Assembly: GCA_963621975.1 (NCBI GenBank)
Contig: CAVFGI010000021.1
Location: forward strand, 1 to 32,747
DNA from: UBA9732 sp963621975
Lineage (GTDB): Bacteria > Spirochaetota > Spirochaetia > Sphaerochaetales > Sphaerochaetaceae
Direction: 5' to 3'
Length of the DNA stretch: 32,747 bases
The notes under the pieces were generated by a model. That model did no database searches and was not told where the DNA came from. It worked only from the letters and a program-made list of their open reading frames with translations. Positions 22,552 to 30,429 of the stretch are shown piece after piece (position 1 is the first letter of the stretch; each line of letters starts with the position of its first letter). A program made the position numbers and the translations under genes.

Positions 22552-23388
22552 ATGAAAAAAAAAACAAAGATTTTGCTTGGGCTATTGATTTTCTTTCTTT
22601 TAATCCTAACAGTGCTTGCACTTGTTTATTTTGTAGCCTTTGAGCGTTTTGCCTTGGTTATGGACCCGGCTTGGTCTTATCTTTTACCTTCAAGCGAGCT
22701 TTCTTCTATGCGCTTTGCATTAGCCCAAAAGGGATACCGGCTTGTGGTTGTGCATGCCTCTGCTTCTTATCTTAATGATGCAACTTCTTTTACCTCTTTG
22801 CTACTATCTCTGAATTGTTCTGAAATTCTTCTTGGTCCTTTGGCCTCTGCCAGTGCCATTGAATTTGAAATTAATGTTTCTTCTTTGTTAGAAAATGCTG
22901 TGGTATATGGAATGTGGAGCCAAGAATGCAACAATTTTGATGTTACTTTAATTTCCAATATTTCTGCAGGTTGGCAAGATGCTATTACCAAAGTTTCAAC
23001 AAAAACTATGGCTCAAAATACTGCTGTGGTTTATGATTCTGAGGCAATTAGTGTATTTGAGGCTATTAATAGTGAAATATCTATGGGCACACTTTTTGAA
23101 TATTACTATGATGGTTCAAGAAGATTATTTGCAAGAAATACTATTTCTGACATGAATGAAAAACAGGTGGTTGTAGCACTCTGTCCACATTTGGAAAATT
23201 TATATGATCTTGTTTCGTTAGACAATTCTATCTCTTGGATTGTTGATTACAGGTATGCTCAAATTATTCCTAAAAAGCAGCTTTTGGGGATTGTGCTTCC
23301 GGATTTAACTGGATTTGTGAAAAAATATGTGAAAAACCAAGTTAATAGTTTGGTAGCCACTTTGTATTACAAATACGAGGACAGATAA
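22552..23388 (+). CDS. Hypothetical membrane-anchored or exported protein (binding-protein-like)
   Basis: Protein of 278 aa that I do not recognise. A Lys-rich start and a hydrophobic stretch (about 7-29) form a signal anchor or signal peptide. The rest has alternating strands and helices (YRLVVVHASASYL, SEILLGPLASAS, KQVVVALCPHLENLYDLV, WIVDYRYAQIIPKKQLLGIV) that recall a type 1 periplasmic-binding or LacI-like fold; this is only an impression. The start at 22552 has no ribosome site. TTGACT at 22517 followed by a weak -10 near 22539 would put transcription start at the ATG itself, so a leaderless message is possible. Its stop overlaps the nth start (TAATG), so the two are translationally coupled. 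Confidence 0.75.
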   Translation: MKKKTKILLGLLIFFLLILTVLALVYFVAFERFALVMDPAWSYLLPSSELSSMRFALAQKGYRLVVVHASASYLNDATSFTSLLLSLNCSEILLGPLASASAIEFEINVSSLLENAVVYGMWSQECNNFDVTLISNISAGWQDAITKVSTKTMAQNTAVVYDSEAISVFEAINSEISMGTLFEYYYDGSRRLFARNTISDMNEKQVVVALCPHLENLYDLVSLDNSISWIVDYRYAQIIPKKQLLGIVLPDLTGFVKKYVKNQVNSLVATLYYKYEDR

Positions 23389-24053
23389 TGCTAGACGAGA
23401 AGTATTTTGACGCGATTTTTTATAGCTTTAAAGAAGCTTTGGATAGGGAAGGCAAAGAAATCCCTGCAGTATCATTAATGGCTGTAGAGTTGCAAGATCC
23501 ATTTACTGTGCTAATTTCTACTGTGATCTCACTAAGAACAAAGGATGATGTGACATTAAAGGCATCCAAGCGTTTGATGGAAGTTGCCCCCAATGCTCAA
23601 GAAATGATTAAACTGTCTGAAGAAGAGATTGAAAAATTGATTTTTCCAGCTGGTTTTTACAAGAGAAAGGCCGTACAAATTAAACAAATTGCTCAAATTT
23701 TGGTGGACAAATACAACGGTGAGGTTCCAAGTGATGCACAAAAGCTTATGACACTTCCAGGTGTTGGGCTTAAAACTACGAATTTAACACTGAATCTTGG
23801 ATTTGGAATTGAGGCTATTTGTGTGGATTGCCATGTTCATCAGATTTCAAACAGACTTGGCTGGATTAAGACTAAGACTCCCGAGGAAAGCGAAAAGGCG
23901 TTAATGCAGATTATGCCCAAGCGTTTTTGGATTCCTCTAAACGAGCTTCTAGTTTCTTATGGTCAGGAAATATGTACCAGCGTAAGCCCTAAATGTTCAC
24001 TATGCCCAGAAAACGGACGTTGCCCAAAAGTTGGCGTTAAGCATTCCAGATAG
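23388..24053 (+). CDS. nth: Endonuclease III (DNA glycosylase/AP lyase)
   Basis: Base-excision repair enzyme of 221 aa that removes oxidised pyrimidines and nicks abasic sites. The helix-hairpin-helix reads LPGVGLKTTNL (about 122-132) with the catalytic Lys in it, followed by CVDCHVHQISNRLGW with the conserved Asp. The C-terminal [4Fe-4S] cluster motif is complete: Cys-X6-Cys-X2-Cys-X5-Cys in CTSVSPKCSLCPENGRC. Translation is coupled to the upstream hypothetical gene by a one-base overlap. The 3' end overlaps convergent tatD by 17 bp. Confidence 0.97.
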   Translation: MLDEKYFDAIFYSFKEALDREGKEIPAVSLMAVELQDPFTVLISTVISLRTKDDVTLKASKRLMEVAPNAQEMIKLSEEEIEKLIFPAGFYKRKAVQIKQIAQILVDKYNGEVPSDAQKLMTLPGVGLKTTNLTLNLGFGIEAICVDCHVHQISNRLGWIKTKTPEESEKALMQIMPKRFWIPLNELLVSYGQEICTSVSPKCSLCPENGRCPKVGVKHSR

Positions 24054-24858
24054 CGTGGAAATTGTTGGAAACTTGAACAGATAATGCACTTAAGGACAAA
24101 CCAAGGATTTCACTTGCACATTGGTATGTGTAAAGCACATAGCGTGGACTGTTTGGCCTGCCACGAAATGGAACTGGAGTGAGGTAAGGGGAGTCTGTTT
24201 CAAAGAGAAGGCGGTCTTGGGGAACAAGTTTTAATGCTTGCCTCAACTCTTGATTTTTTTTAAAGGTTAGATTTCCAGCAAAGCTAATGTAATAGCCTAA
24301 ATCTAAGGCTTTGTACATGAGCTCTTTGCATCCATCAAAGCAGTGAATAATGCCCGCTTTTGGTGGTGTGAGCCTAGAAATAATGTCTATAGTGTCTAAC
24401 TGGGCCTCTCTTTCATGTATGGCCACAGGAAGAGCTAGTTTAGAAGCCATCTTTAATTGGGCTTCAAATAAGTACCTCTGAAGCTCTTTTGTTGCGTAAT
24501 TCCAATAGTAGTCTAAGCCTATTTCTCCAAGCATTTGTGCATTGTAGGTCTTAAGATTGTTTTCTAAGGTCTCAAGGCGCAAGTTGATTTGCTCAAAGGA
24601 AAGTTGATCTCCTTCATTTCCTAATTCCCAAGGGCCCATTGCACCGGCGAGAACAATTTTTGAAAAATCTTTTAAATCTTTTAAAAGTTGATAGCGACGT
24701 GGTAAGTCATTAGAAGTGCAGCCTATATCTATTCCTCCCTCAAAGCCTTCTGAGAAGGCCTGTGAGAGATCTTGCCTAGCATCAAGGCCTTTTTCTTGAA
24801 TACAGTCACTGTGGAAATGGGAGTCAATTATGCCCTCAAGTGGGCCTTTCGTACTCAT
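24037..24858 (-). CDS. tatD: TatD-family metal-dependent hydrolase (DNase)
   Basis: Amidohydrolase-fold enzyme of 273 aa; family members are 3'-5' exonucleases active in repair and DNA turnover. Metal-binding motifs are in place: HFH near residue 13-15, GEIGLDYYW with its Glu (about 111-119), IHER (about 147), IHCFDG (about 175) and FETDSPYL (about 219). The start overlaps the clpX stop as ATGA, which implies translational coupling and makes it the last gene of the tig-clpP-clpX-tatD unit. The tail overlaps nth on the other strand by 17 bp. Confidence 0.93.
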   Translation of the reverse strand: MSTKGPLEGIIDSHFHSDCIQEKGLDARQDLSQAFSEGFEGGIDIGCTSNDLPRRYQLLKDLKDFSKIVLAGAMGPWELGNEGDQLSFEQINLRLETLENNLKTYNAQMLGEIGLDYYWNYATKELQRYLFEAQLKMASKLALPVAIHEREAQLDTIDIISRLTPPKAGIIHCFDGCKELMYKALDLGYYISFAGNLTFKKNQELRQALKLVPQDRLLFETDSPYLTPVPFRGRPNSPRYVLYTYQCASEILGLSLSALSVQVSNNFHAIWNA

Positions 24859-26144
24859 TTTGCTTCAAGGAGAAGATTGTTAAGTTGTTTGCCGTCTTCA
24901 CCATAGAGTTTTGGACCTTCTAGCTTTTGAATGCACTCTCCGGTGATTTCAATGCGCTTGAGATTCTTATGGGAAGGGGCTTCATACATGACATCCATCA
25001 TGGTTTCTTCTACAATGCTTCTGATTCCTCTTGCTCCTGTTTTTTGGTCATATGCGGTTTGAGCTATTTGATGAATGGCCTCTTGTGTGAAGACAAGCTC
25101 TACACCGTCCAACTTCATTGTGGCTTCGTACTGACGTAAGATTGAGTTCTTTGGTTCTACAATTATTCTTTCCAAGTCTTCAACGGTAAGATTGTTTAAA
25201 GCTACATGAACAGGCAGTCTACCTATAAACTCCGGTATCAAACCAAATTTGATGAGGTCATCTGGTAGTAGTTGATTATAGAGCTCTTCTAGATTCTTTT
25301 CTCTAGAGTCTACAGTGGGGTTTCCAAAACCAATAGAGGAGGCTTTTGCTGTTCGTTTTTCTATGATTTTATCTAGGCCAACAAAAGCACCACCACAAAT
25401 AAAAAGAATGTTGTTAGTGTCTAATCTAATCATTTCTTGGCTTGGATGCTTTCTGCCTCCCTGAGGTGGGACACTTGCAATTGTGCCTTCAATGATTTTA
25501 AGGAGCGCTTGCTGGACACCTTCTCCAGAGACATCACGAGTGATGGAGACGTTTTCGCCTTTCTTGGCAATTTTGTCTACTTCATCAATGAAAATTATAC
25601 CACGCTGAGCTAGGGAAATATCGCCTCCGGCTGCCTGAATTAGCTTCAATAGGATATTTTCTACGTCTTCTCCTACGTATCCGGCCTCTGTTATGGTAGT
25701 TGCGTCTGCTATTGCAAATGGGACACTAAGTCTTCTTGCAAGGGTTTTTGCGAGAAGGGTTTTACCTGTTCCTGTTGGTCCCATAATGAGAATGTTAGAC
25801 TTGTCTAGTTCAACGTTGTCTGACTCTTCAATTTGTTTGCTATATTTGATTCTCTTGTAATGATTGTAGACTGCTACACTTAAGACTTTTTTTGCATTTT
25901 CTTGGCCTATTACGTATTCGTCAAGATATTCTTTAAGTTCTTGTGGAGTAGGAAGAACATCTGGTAGTCCGTATATAGAGGGATCTTCTTTATAGTCTTC
26001 TGGTAGCTCATCATCCCCATAGAGGATGGCGTTGCAACGATTAACACAACTTTCGCAAATGTTTATGCCAGAAGGCCCTTGAATGAGTCTTTTGTTAGAA
26101 CTTCCGCAGAATGAACAATATTTATTGGTTTTTCCAAATGCCAT
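24855..26144 (-). CDS. clpX: ATP-dependent Clp protease ATP-binding subunit ClpX
   Basis: AAA+ unfoldase of 429 aa that feeds tagged proteins to ClpP. The N-terminal zinc-binding domain has CSFC (about 10-13) and CESC. Walker A is GPTGTGKT (about 122-129) and Walker B is GIIFIDEVDK. SLAQRGIIF and VSGEGVQQALLKIIEGT match ClpX, and ARGIRSIVEE is the sensor 2 region. The IGF-type ClpP-docking loop is visible as ASSIGFGNP (about 270-278). A GGAAAGGA site precedes the start, and clpP ends 3 nt upstream. The gene set tig-clpP-clpX is the standard one. Confidence 0.98.
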   Translation of the reverse strand: MAFGKTNKYCSFCGSSNKRLIQGPSGINICESCVNRCNAILYGDDELPEDYKEDPSIYGLPDVLPTPQELKEYLDEYVIGQENAKKVLSVAVYNHYKRIKYSKQIEESDNVELDKSNILIMGPTGTGKTLLAKTLARRLSVPFAIADATTITEAGYVGEDVENILLKLIQAAGGDISLAQRGIIFIDEVDKIAKKGENVSITRDVSGEGVQQALLKIIEGTIASVPPQGGRKHPSQEMIRLDTNNILFICGGAFVGLDKIIEKRTAKASSIGFGNPTVDSREKNLEELYNQLLPDDLIKFGLIPEFIGRLPVHVALNNLTVEDLERIIVEPKNSILRQYEATMKLDGVELVFTQEAIHQIAQTAYDQKTGARGIRSIVEETMMDVMYEAPSHKNLKRIEITGECIQKLEGPKLYGEDGKQLNNLLLEAK

Positions 26145-26147
26145 TAA

Positions 26148-26744
26148 CTATTTCCTTTCCAAGATTGAATCTATTACTCCGTAATCTACTGCATCTTTTG
26201 CTGTCATAAAGAAGTCTCGCTCAATGTCTGTAGCAATTCTTTCTTCAGTCTGGCCTGTGTGCTTTACAAGATATTCAACTGACAGTCGTTTGAGTCTTAG
26301 TATTTCTTTTGCGTGTATAGCAATATCTGAAGACTGTCCCTGAACGCCACCCCAAGGTTGGTGAATCATCACCCTTGCAGATGGTAGGGCATAACGTTTT
26401 CCAGCGGTTCCACTTGCCAAGAGTAGGGCAGCCATTGAGGCTGTTTGTCCTATGCAAATAGTGGAGATGTCTGGTTTTATATATTGCATTGTGTCGTAGA
26501 TTGCAAGACCAGCTGTTACACTTCCGCCGGGGGAATTGATGTAGATGTTTACATCTTTCTTTGGGTCTTCTGCCTCTAGAAATAACAGCTGGGCTACAAT
26601 GAGGTCAGCCTTAGCATCATCAATTTCTCCATCCAAGAAGATAATGCGTTCTTTGAGAAGTCTACTATAGATGTCGTAAGATTTCTCTGTGACACCACTG
26701 TTTTCTGTCACGGTTGGAATTACGTATGATGCGGGCTCTCTCAT
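26148..26744 (-). CDS. clpP: ATP-dependent Clp protease proteolytic subunit ClpP1
   Basis: Serine peptidase of 198 aa forming the tetradecameric chamber with ClpX. The triad is Ser103 (in GQTASMAA), His128 (in MIHQPWGG) and Asp177 (in IERDFFM). SPGGSVTAGLAIYDTMQ is standard. It sits 25 nt after tig and 3 nt before clpX. This is the conventional ClpP of the genome, and the paralogue at 2514 is the unusual one. A GAGG site lies about 12 nt before the ATG. Confidence 0.98.
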   Translation of the reverse strand: MREPASYVIPTVTENSGVTEKSYDIYSRLLKERIIFLDGEIDDAKADLIVAQLLFLEAEDPKKDVNIYINSPGGSVTAGLAIYDTMQYIKPDISTICIGQTASMAALLLASGTAGKRYALPSARVMIHQPWGGVQGQSSDIAIHAKEILRLKRLSVEYLVKHTGQTEERIATDIERDFFMTAKDAVDYGVIDSILERK

Positions 26745-26769
26745 GTTTACAAAACCTCACTAAATCCTT

Positions 26770-28116
26770 TTACTTTTCTTCAGCTTTCTCAGCTGTTTCA
26801 GCTGTTTCAGCTTTCTCTACTGCTTTGAAAGTATTGTTTTCAAGAAGGTAATTCTTTGCCTTTTCAAACAATACGCTGTCTTGTGCATACATTTTATAGA
26901 CTTCGTAGTTTGGGTTGTCCTTATCAAGCTTTTCATCGAATTTCTTGATTTCTGCTTCAATTTCTTCATCTGAAGCTACAAGATTCTGATCTTTCTTGAT
27001 TTGCTCTAGAATGAGCTGGCTCTTGAGAGTGTGCTCAACGGAGGCTCTTCTAGTGTCAAGGAACTGCTCCTTTCCGCCGCCATTAGCTGTGAGATATTTG
27101 ACAATCTCTGCTTCTGGGACGCCACCAAATCTCTTCACAAAGTCATTCCACTGCTGCTCGAGCTCTGCTTCTACCATGCTTTGAGGAAGGGCAATTTCTG
27201 TTTTTGCAAGAATTGCGTCAAGGGCGCTTTCAAGCTTAACTGCACTGTTTTCTTCTTCTGCATGCTTTTCAAGCTCTTTTCTTGTTGCATTGGTGAGATC
27301 TTCTACTGTCTTGTACTCTTCTTTGACATCCTGTGCAAACTCGTCATCTACATCTGGAAGCTCTCTGAATTTGACTTCTTTAATTGTAACTTTGATTTTG
27401 ACTGTCTTGCCTAAGTAGTCTGTTCCCATGCCACTGTCATCATCATAGGTCTTCTCAATGACCGTCTCTGCACCTTTTTCAAGGCCGATGATATCGGAAT
27501 CAAGCTTATAGAAGTTGTATGAGCTGCCAACTGTGAAGGTGAAGTCATCTCTCTTGGTGGACTCTACTGGGTTGCCGTCTGCGTCTAGCTCCGCATAGTC
27601 CATGGTTACGATGTCGCCTTCTGCAATTGGCCCGTTCTTTGCAATGACCATAGCGTTCTGCTGTCTGAGCTTTTCAATTTCTGCGTTGACTTCTTCTTCT
27701 GTGACCTTAACTTGTGCGCATTCAACCTCAAGTCCGGTGTACTCTGGGAGTTTGACTTCTGGGAGTACGTCATAGATTACGCTGTAGGTGACGTCTGTAT
27801 TTGGCTTGAAGGGGAGAAGGGCCTCTTCATTTTGCAGTACTGGTGTGCTGTATGGAAGTGGGCGATCCTTTTCCTCTATATCTTTGTAGGAATCTTTGAG
27901 ATTCTCTTCCATGAGCTTGAAGGTGACTTCTTCGCGGATTGCATCTCCATACTTCTTTTCAATGAGTGATACAGGTGCTTTTCCTGGTCTGAAGCCTTTT
28001 AATGTAAGCTTTTTTGCATAATCGTTGAGCTGCTTGCTGTACTCGTCTTCAATCTTCTTTGCTTCAAGAGTGAGGGTAAGTTCAACTGAAGAGTTCTCAA
28101 GTTTCTTGATTTCCAT
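26770..28116 (-). CDS. tig: Trigger factor
   Basis: Ribosome-associated chaperone of 448 aa that meets nascent chains at the exit tunnel. The N-terminal ribosome-binding signature is present as KGFRPGKAPVSLIEKKYG (about 39-56). A middle FKBP-like domain (about 150-245, EGDIVTMDYAELDADG...) and a long helical C-terminal domain follow. The C terminus ends in a low-complexity Ala/Glu/Lys repeat (AETAETAEKAEEK). It is the first gene of tig-clpP-clpX-tatD and is divergent from the tRNA-Gly gene. GAGAGGA precedes the start. Confidence 0.97.
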   Translation of the reverse strand: MEIKKLENSSVELTLTLEAKKIEDEYSKQLNDYAKKLTLKGFRPGKAPVSLIEKKYGDAIREEVTFKLMEENLKDSYKDIEEKDRPLPYSTPVLQNEEALLPFKPNTDVTYSVIYDVLPEVKLPEYTGLEVECAQVKVTEEEVNAEIEKLRQQNAMVIAKNGPIAEGDIVTMDYAELDADGNPVESTKRDDFTFTVGSSYNFYKLDSDIIGLEKGAETVIEKTYDDDSGMGTDYLGKTVKIKVTIKEVKFRELPDVDDEFAQDVKEEYKTVEDLTNATRKELEKHAEEENSAVKLESALDAILAKTEIALPQSMVEAELEQQWNDFVKRFGGVPEAEIVKYLTANGGGKEQFLDTRRASVEHTLKSQLILEQIKKDQNLVASDEEIEAEIKKFDEKLDKDNPNYEVYKMYAQDSVLFEKAKNYLLENNTFKAVEKAETAETAEKAEEK

Positions 28117-28207
28117 TTTATTCCTCTCAATTATTTGTTTGTCTTTTGCACTTCAAAATGTTGCCGTAATAATATATAGAAATTTGGGAAATAATTCTAC
28201 TACCCTA

Positions 28208-28236
28208 TTGCCTAACTTTCTCAAAAATGCTATAAA
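28208..28236 (+). promoter_or_regulatory. Sigma-70 promoter of tRNA-Gly
   Basis: TTGCCT (28208-28213), a 17-nt spacer and TATAAA (28231-28236). Transcription should start near 28243, about five bases before the mature tRNA. Confidence 0.75.
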
Positions 28237-28247
28237 CAATCCGTCAT

Positions 28248-28319
28248 GCAGCAGTAGCGTAGTGGTTACGCACCACCTTGCCAAGGTGGCCTACGCGAGT
28301 TCGATCCTCGTCTGCTGCT
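28248..28319 (+). tRNA. tRNA-Gly (GCC)
   Basis: A full cloverleaf can be drawn. The acceptor stem is GCAGCAG (28248-28254) with CTGCTGC (28312-28318) and discriminator T. The D stem is GCGT/ACGC. The anticodon stem is CCACC/GGTGG around loop TTGCCAA, with anticodon GCC at 28280-28282. The T stem is GCGAG/CTCGT with loop TTCGATC. CCA is not encoded. A run of seven T residues starts at the discriminator base and may serve as terminator. Confidence 0.97.
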
Positions 28320-28328
28320 TTTTTTACG

Positions 28329-28363
28329 CCCTTAAGACTGGTTTTTTGCCTGTAGCTTAAGGG
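28329..28363 (+). other. Inverted repeat between tRNA-Gly and the metK leader
   Basis: CCCTTAAG (28329-28336) and CTTAAGGG (28356-28363) form a perfect 8-bp stem with a 19-nt loop holding six T residues. It could help terminate the tRNA transcript or separate it from metK. A possible metK promoter (TTGCCT at 28346, TTTAAT at 28370, 18-nt spacer) overlaps its loop and would start transcription near 28380, the first base of the riboswitch stem. Confidence 0.45.
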
Positions 28364-28379
28364 TTACATTTTAATCTCT

Positions 28380-28430
28380 GACGGGATTTAAGCTCTACTT
28401 GCTCCGTCTAAGAAATAGCTAAAGGAGGGA
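28380..28430 (+). promoter_or_regulatory. SAM-II-like riboswitch in the metK leader
   Basis: Compact H-type pseudoknot candidate directly before metK. P1 is GACGG (28380-28384) with CCGTC (28404-28408). The loop starts with GATTTAA (28385-28391) and holds CTTGC (28398-28402), both hallmarks of SAM-II. The 3' part has AAAT and then GCTAAA (28418-28423), the third hallmark. P2 can form between CTCT (28393-28396) and GGAG (28424-28427), which is the Shine-Dalgarno sequence. SAM binding should therefore hide the ribosome site and lower MetK synthesis. The motif memory is mine and no covariance search was run. Confidence 0.8.
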
Positions 28431-28434
28431 AAAC

Positions 28435-29499
28435 ATGGCATTGTTTTCTACCGAGATGGTTAGTAAATACCATCCAGACAAGTTTGCAGATCAAATTTCA
28501 GATGCAATTCTCACACATTATCTTTCCTTGGATCCATATTCTCATGTGGCATGTGAGTGCCTTATCAAGGACCGTACTGTGGTCCTAGGTGGCGAGATTA
28601 CTTCACGGTGCAAGTGCTCCAAAGAAGACCACAAAGAAATTATTCAAAACGTGGCAACATCCTTAGGATATCAAGTTGACAAGGTCATTGACTTGCTTTC
28701 TGCACAGTCAGTGCAAATTGAGGCTGCTGTCAATTCTTGCACATCTCTAGGTGCAGGAGACCAGGGCATGATGTTTGGTTACGCTTGCAACGGCGGACGC
28801 TTCCATTTGCCATACGGCCAAGAGCTTGCGATTCGTATCATCAAGGCTATTGAGGCCGATATCTTTAGTAATCCTTCTTCTATTTTTAAGGGAGATGCCA
28901 AGACACAGGTTACTACAGACTTGGGAGCAAAGGGTTATGTAAAGCCGGTTGATACTGTGCTTATTTCTGTGTGCCATAAGGAGGGTTATACCCTTGAAGA
29001 GGTTCAGTCTTATATAAAGAATTTACTTAAAACAATGGTCCCAGAAGCCCTTGATGGTCAACTTTTACTCAATCCAGCCGGGATTTGGACCATTGGTGGC
29101 CCTGAAGCGGACTGTGGATTAACTGGTAGAAAAATTGTCTGTGACCAGTACGGTGGCTATGCTCCAGTTGGTGGTGGAGCCTTCAGTGGTAAGGATCCTA
29201 CAAAGGTTGACCGTAGTGCTTCTTACATGGCTCGCAGAATTGCTGTTGACCTTGTAGAGAAATATGGTTTGGAGTCTTGTACTGTGCAACTGGCTTATGC
29301 CATAGGAAAGAGCCTACCGGTATCGGCCTGTGCTGTTGGCGTGGATATGGATGGCGTGCGCTTTGAGGAGAGTGAACAGCTCTACAAGAATTACGACCTC
29401 ACGCCACAGGGAATGATAGATTTCCTGGGCTTGAGGACGCTGAATTACACCAAAATTGCGGAAGGCAATCATATGATTCACTTCCCAAAAGAGAATTAA
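28435..29499 (+). CDS. metK: S-adenosylmethionine synthetase, short divergent form
   Basis: Makes S-adenosylmethionine from methionine and ATP. At 354 aa it is about 30 residues shorter than the E. coli enzyme. Key motifs are intact: HPDKFADQISDAIL (about 13-26), GAGDQGMMFGYA (about 102-113), DAKTQVT, GGPEADCGLTGRK and the P-loop-like GGGAFSGKDPTKVDRSA. The usual Ser-Glu-Gly before HPDK is Ser-Lys-Tyr here, and the C terminus is trimmed. The ATG follows AAGGAGGG, which is part of the predicted SAM-II-like switch. The 3' end overlaps the convergent Fe-S gene by 4 bp. The active-site residues suggest a working enzyme. Confidence 0.95.
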   Translation: MALFSTEMVSKYHPDKFADQISDAILTHYLSLDPYSHVACECLIKDRTVVLGGEITSRCKCSKEDHKEIIQNVATSLGYQVDKVIDLLSAQSVQIEAAVNSCTSLGAGDQGMMFGYACNGGRFHLPYGQELAIRIIKAIEADIFSNPSSIFKGDAKTQVTTDLGAKGYVKPVDTVLISVCHKEGYTLEEVQSYIKNLLKTMVPEALDGQLLLNPAGIWTIGGPEADCGLTGRKIVCDQYGGYAPVGGGAFSGKDPTKVDRSASYMARRIAVDLVEKYGLESCTVQLAYAIGKSLPVSACAVGVDMDGVRFEESEQLYKNYDLTPQGMIDFLGLRTLNYTKIAEGNHMIHFPKEN

Positions 29500-30242
29500 A
29501 TTTGCAAGCTGCCATCTATTGTGATTGTGTAGACCCTAAGTGGAATATTTTTACCACTGGCTTGAAGTGCACGTTGGGTGGCCATTTCAAGACCTCCGCA
29601 ACATGGGACTTCCATGCGAACTACTGTGATGTCTTGGATGTCATTTAGTTGTATTATTTGTGAAAGCTTTTCTGCATAGTCTACTGCATCAAGTTTTGGG
29701 CAACCTATGATTGTTGTTCGGCCTTTCATGAATGTTTGGTGCATGGAAGCAAAGGCGTAGGCGGTGCAGTCTGCTGCAATAAGTAGACGTGCATTCTGGA
29801 AGAATGGAGCGTTAACTGGTACCAGTTTAATTTGACATGGCCATTGAGCAAGCTGAGAAGGTGCAATTGCAATGCCATTAGTGGTTGCACTATTTTGTGT
29901 GCTGTTTTGTGCGTGAAGCATGCGCATTTTGCTTCCTGGACAAGCGTGGCCTTCATGGCTAGCGTGCCCAGCATGGCCTGCATGAGATTCGCATTCTGCT
30001 TTCTTTGCTTCTTTGCTTGCTAGAACGGCTTGCTCGTTGTAGGCAGGGGCTTCGCGTTCTATGAAGGTGATAGCTCCTGTTGGACAAGCTGGTAAGCAGT
30101 CTCCAAAACCATCGCAAAAGTCCTCTCGCATGAGTTTTGCTTTGCCATCTACCATTGCAATTGCCCCCTCGTGGCAGGCGTTGGCACACAGCCCACAACC
30201 GTTACATTTTTCTTGGTCAATGTTAATAATTCTTCTAATCAT
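29496..30242 (-). CDS. 2x[4Fe-4S] ferredoxin-domain protein with His-rich linker
   Basis: Cytoplasmic iron-sulphur protein of 248 aa. The first cluster motif is CNGCGLCANACHEGA (about 14-28). The second is altered, CDGFGDCLPACPTGA, with Cys-X5-Cys-X3-Cys-Pro instead of Cys-X2-Cys-X2-Cys. A linker with repeated His (SHAGHAGHASHEGHAC, about 86-101) could bind metal. The C-terminal half (about 130-248) has WPCQIKL, LIAADCTAYAF, IIGCPKLD and EVPCCGGL, an all-Cys pattern seen in redox proteins of anaerobes. I infer an electron-transfer role; the partner is unknown. GGAG lies before the start. Confidence 0.85.
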   Translation of the reverse strand: MIRRIINIDQEKCNGCGLCANACHEGAIAMVDGKAKLMREDFCDGFGDCLPACPTGAITFIEREAPAYNEQAVLASKEAKKAECESHAGHAGHASHEGHACPGSKMRMLHAQNSTQNSATTNGIAIAPSQLAQWPCQIKLVPVNAPFFQNARLLIAADCTAYAFASMHQTFMKGRTTIIGCPKLDAVDYAEKLSQIIQLNDIQDITVVRMEVPCCGGLEMATQRALQASGKNIPLRVYTITIDGSLQI

Positions 30243-30368
30243 AAGGGTTTCTCCTTGTTTCTCTTTTTATCTTTTCTTTAAACTAAATGCAAAATATTCT
30301 CAAGTATGTTGGATTTCAAACAAGGATAAAAATTTTATAGCCAGGTGAGCCGGGTAGCGAATTTGTTA

Positions 30369-30398
30369 TTGCTTTATCTTGCCACAGTGTGGTATAAT
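30369..30398 (+). promoter_or_regulatory. Extended -10 promoter upstream of the sugar dehydratase gene
   Basis: TTGCTT (30369-30374), an 18-nt spacer and TATAAT (30393-30398) with the extended TGG just before it. Transcription should start near 30405, which places a ten-G tract about 15 nt into a leader of roughly 195 nt. Confidence 0.75.
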
Positions 30399-30419
30399 GA
30401 CTCTGTTGTGATTTTATGC

Positions 30420-30429
30420 GGGGGGGGGG
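30420..30429. repeat. Homopolymeric G10 tract
   Basis: Ten consecutive G residues between the promoter at 30369-30398 and the dehydratase start at 30599. Such tracts change length by slippage. In Treponema pallidum poly-G tracts near promoters are known to vary expression of tpr genes. In the present length an ATG at 30416 reads through the tract in frame with the downstream gene. The rest of the 356-nt gap 30243-30598 holds only a small CACGAG/CTCGTG hairpin around 30540 and no clear gene. Confidence 0.95.

Noticed and set aside
30416..30418. ATG as the main start of the sugar dehydratase
   Set aside because: It has no ribosome site and would add a Cys/Phe-rich stretch before the first membrane helix. 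It is kept only as a phase-variation possibility.
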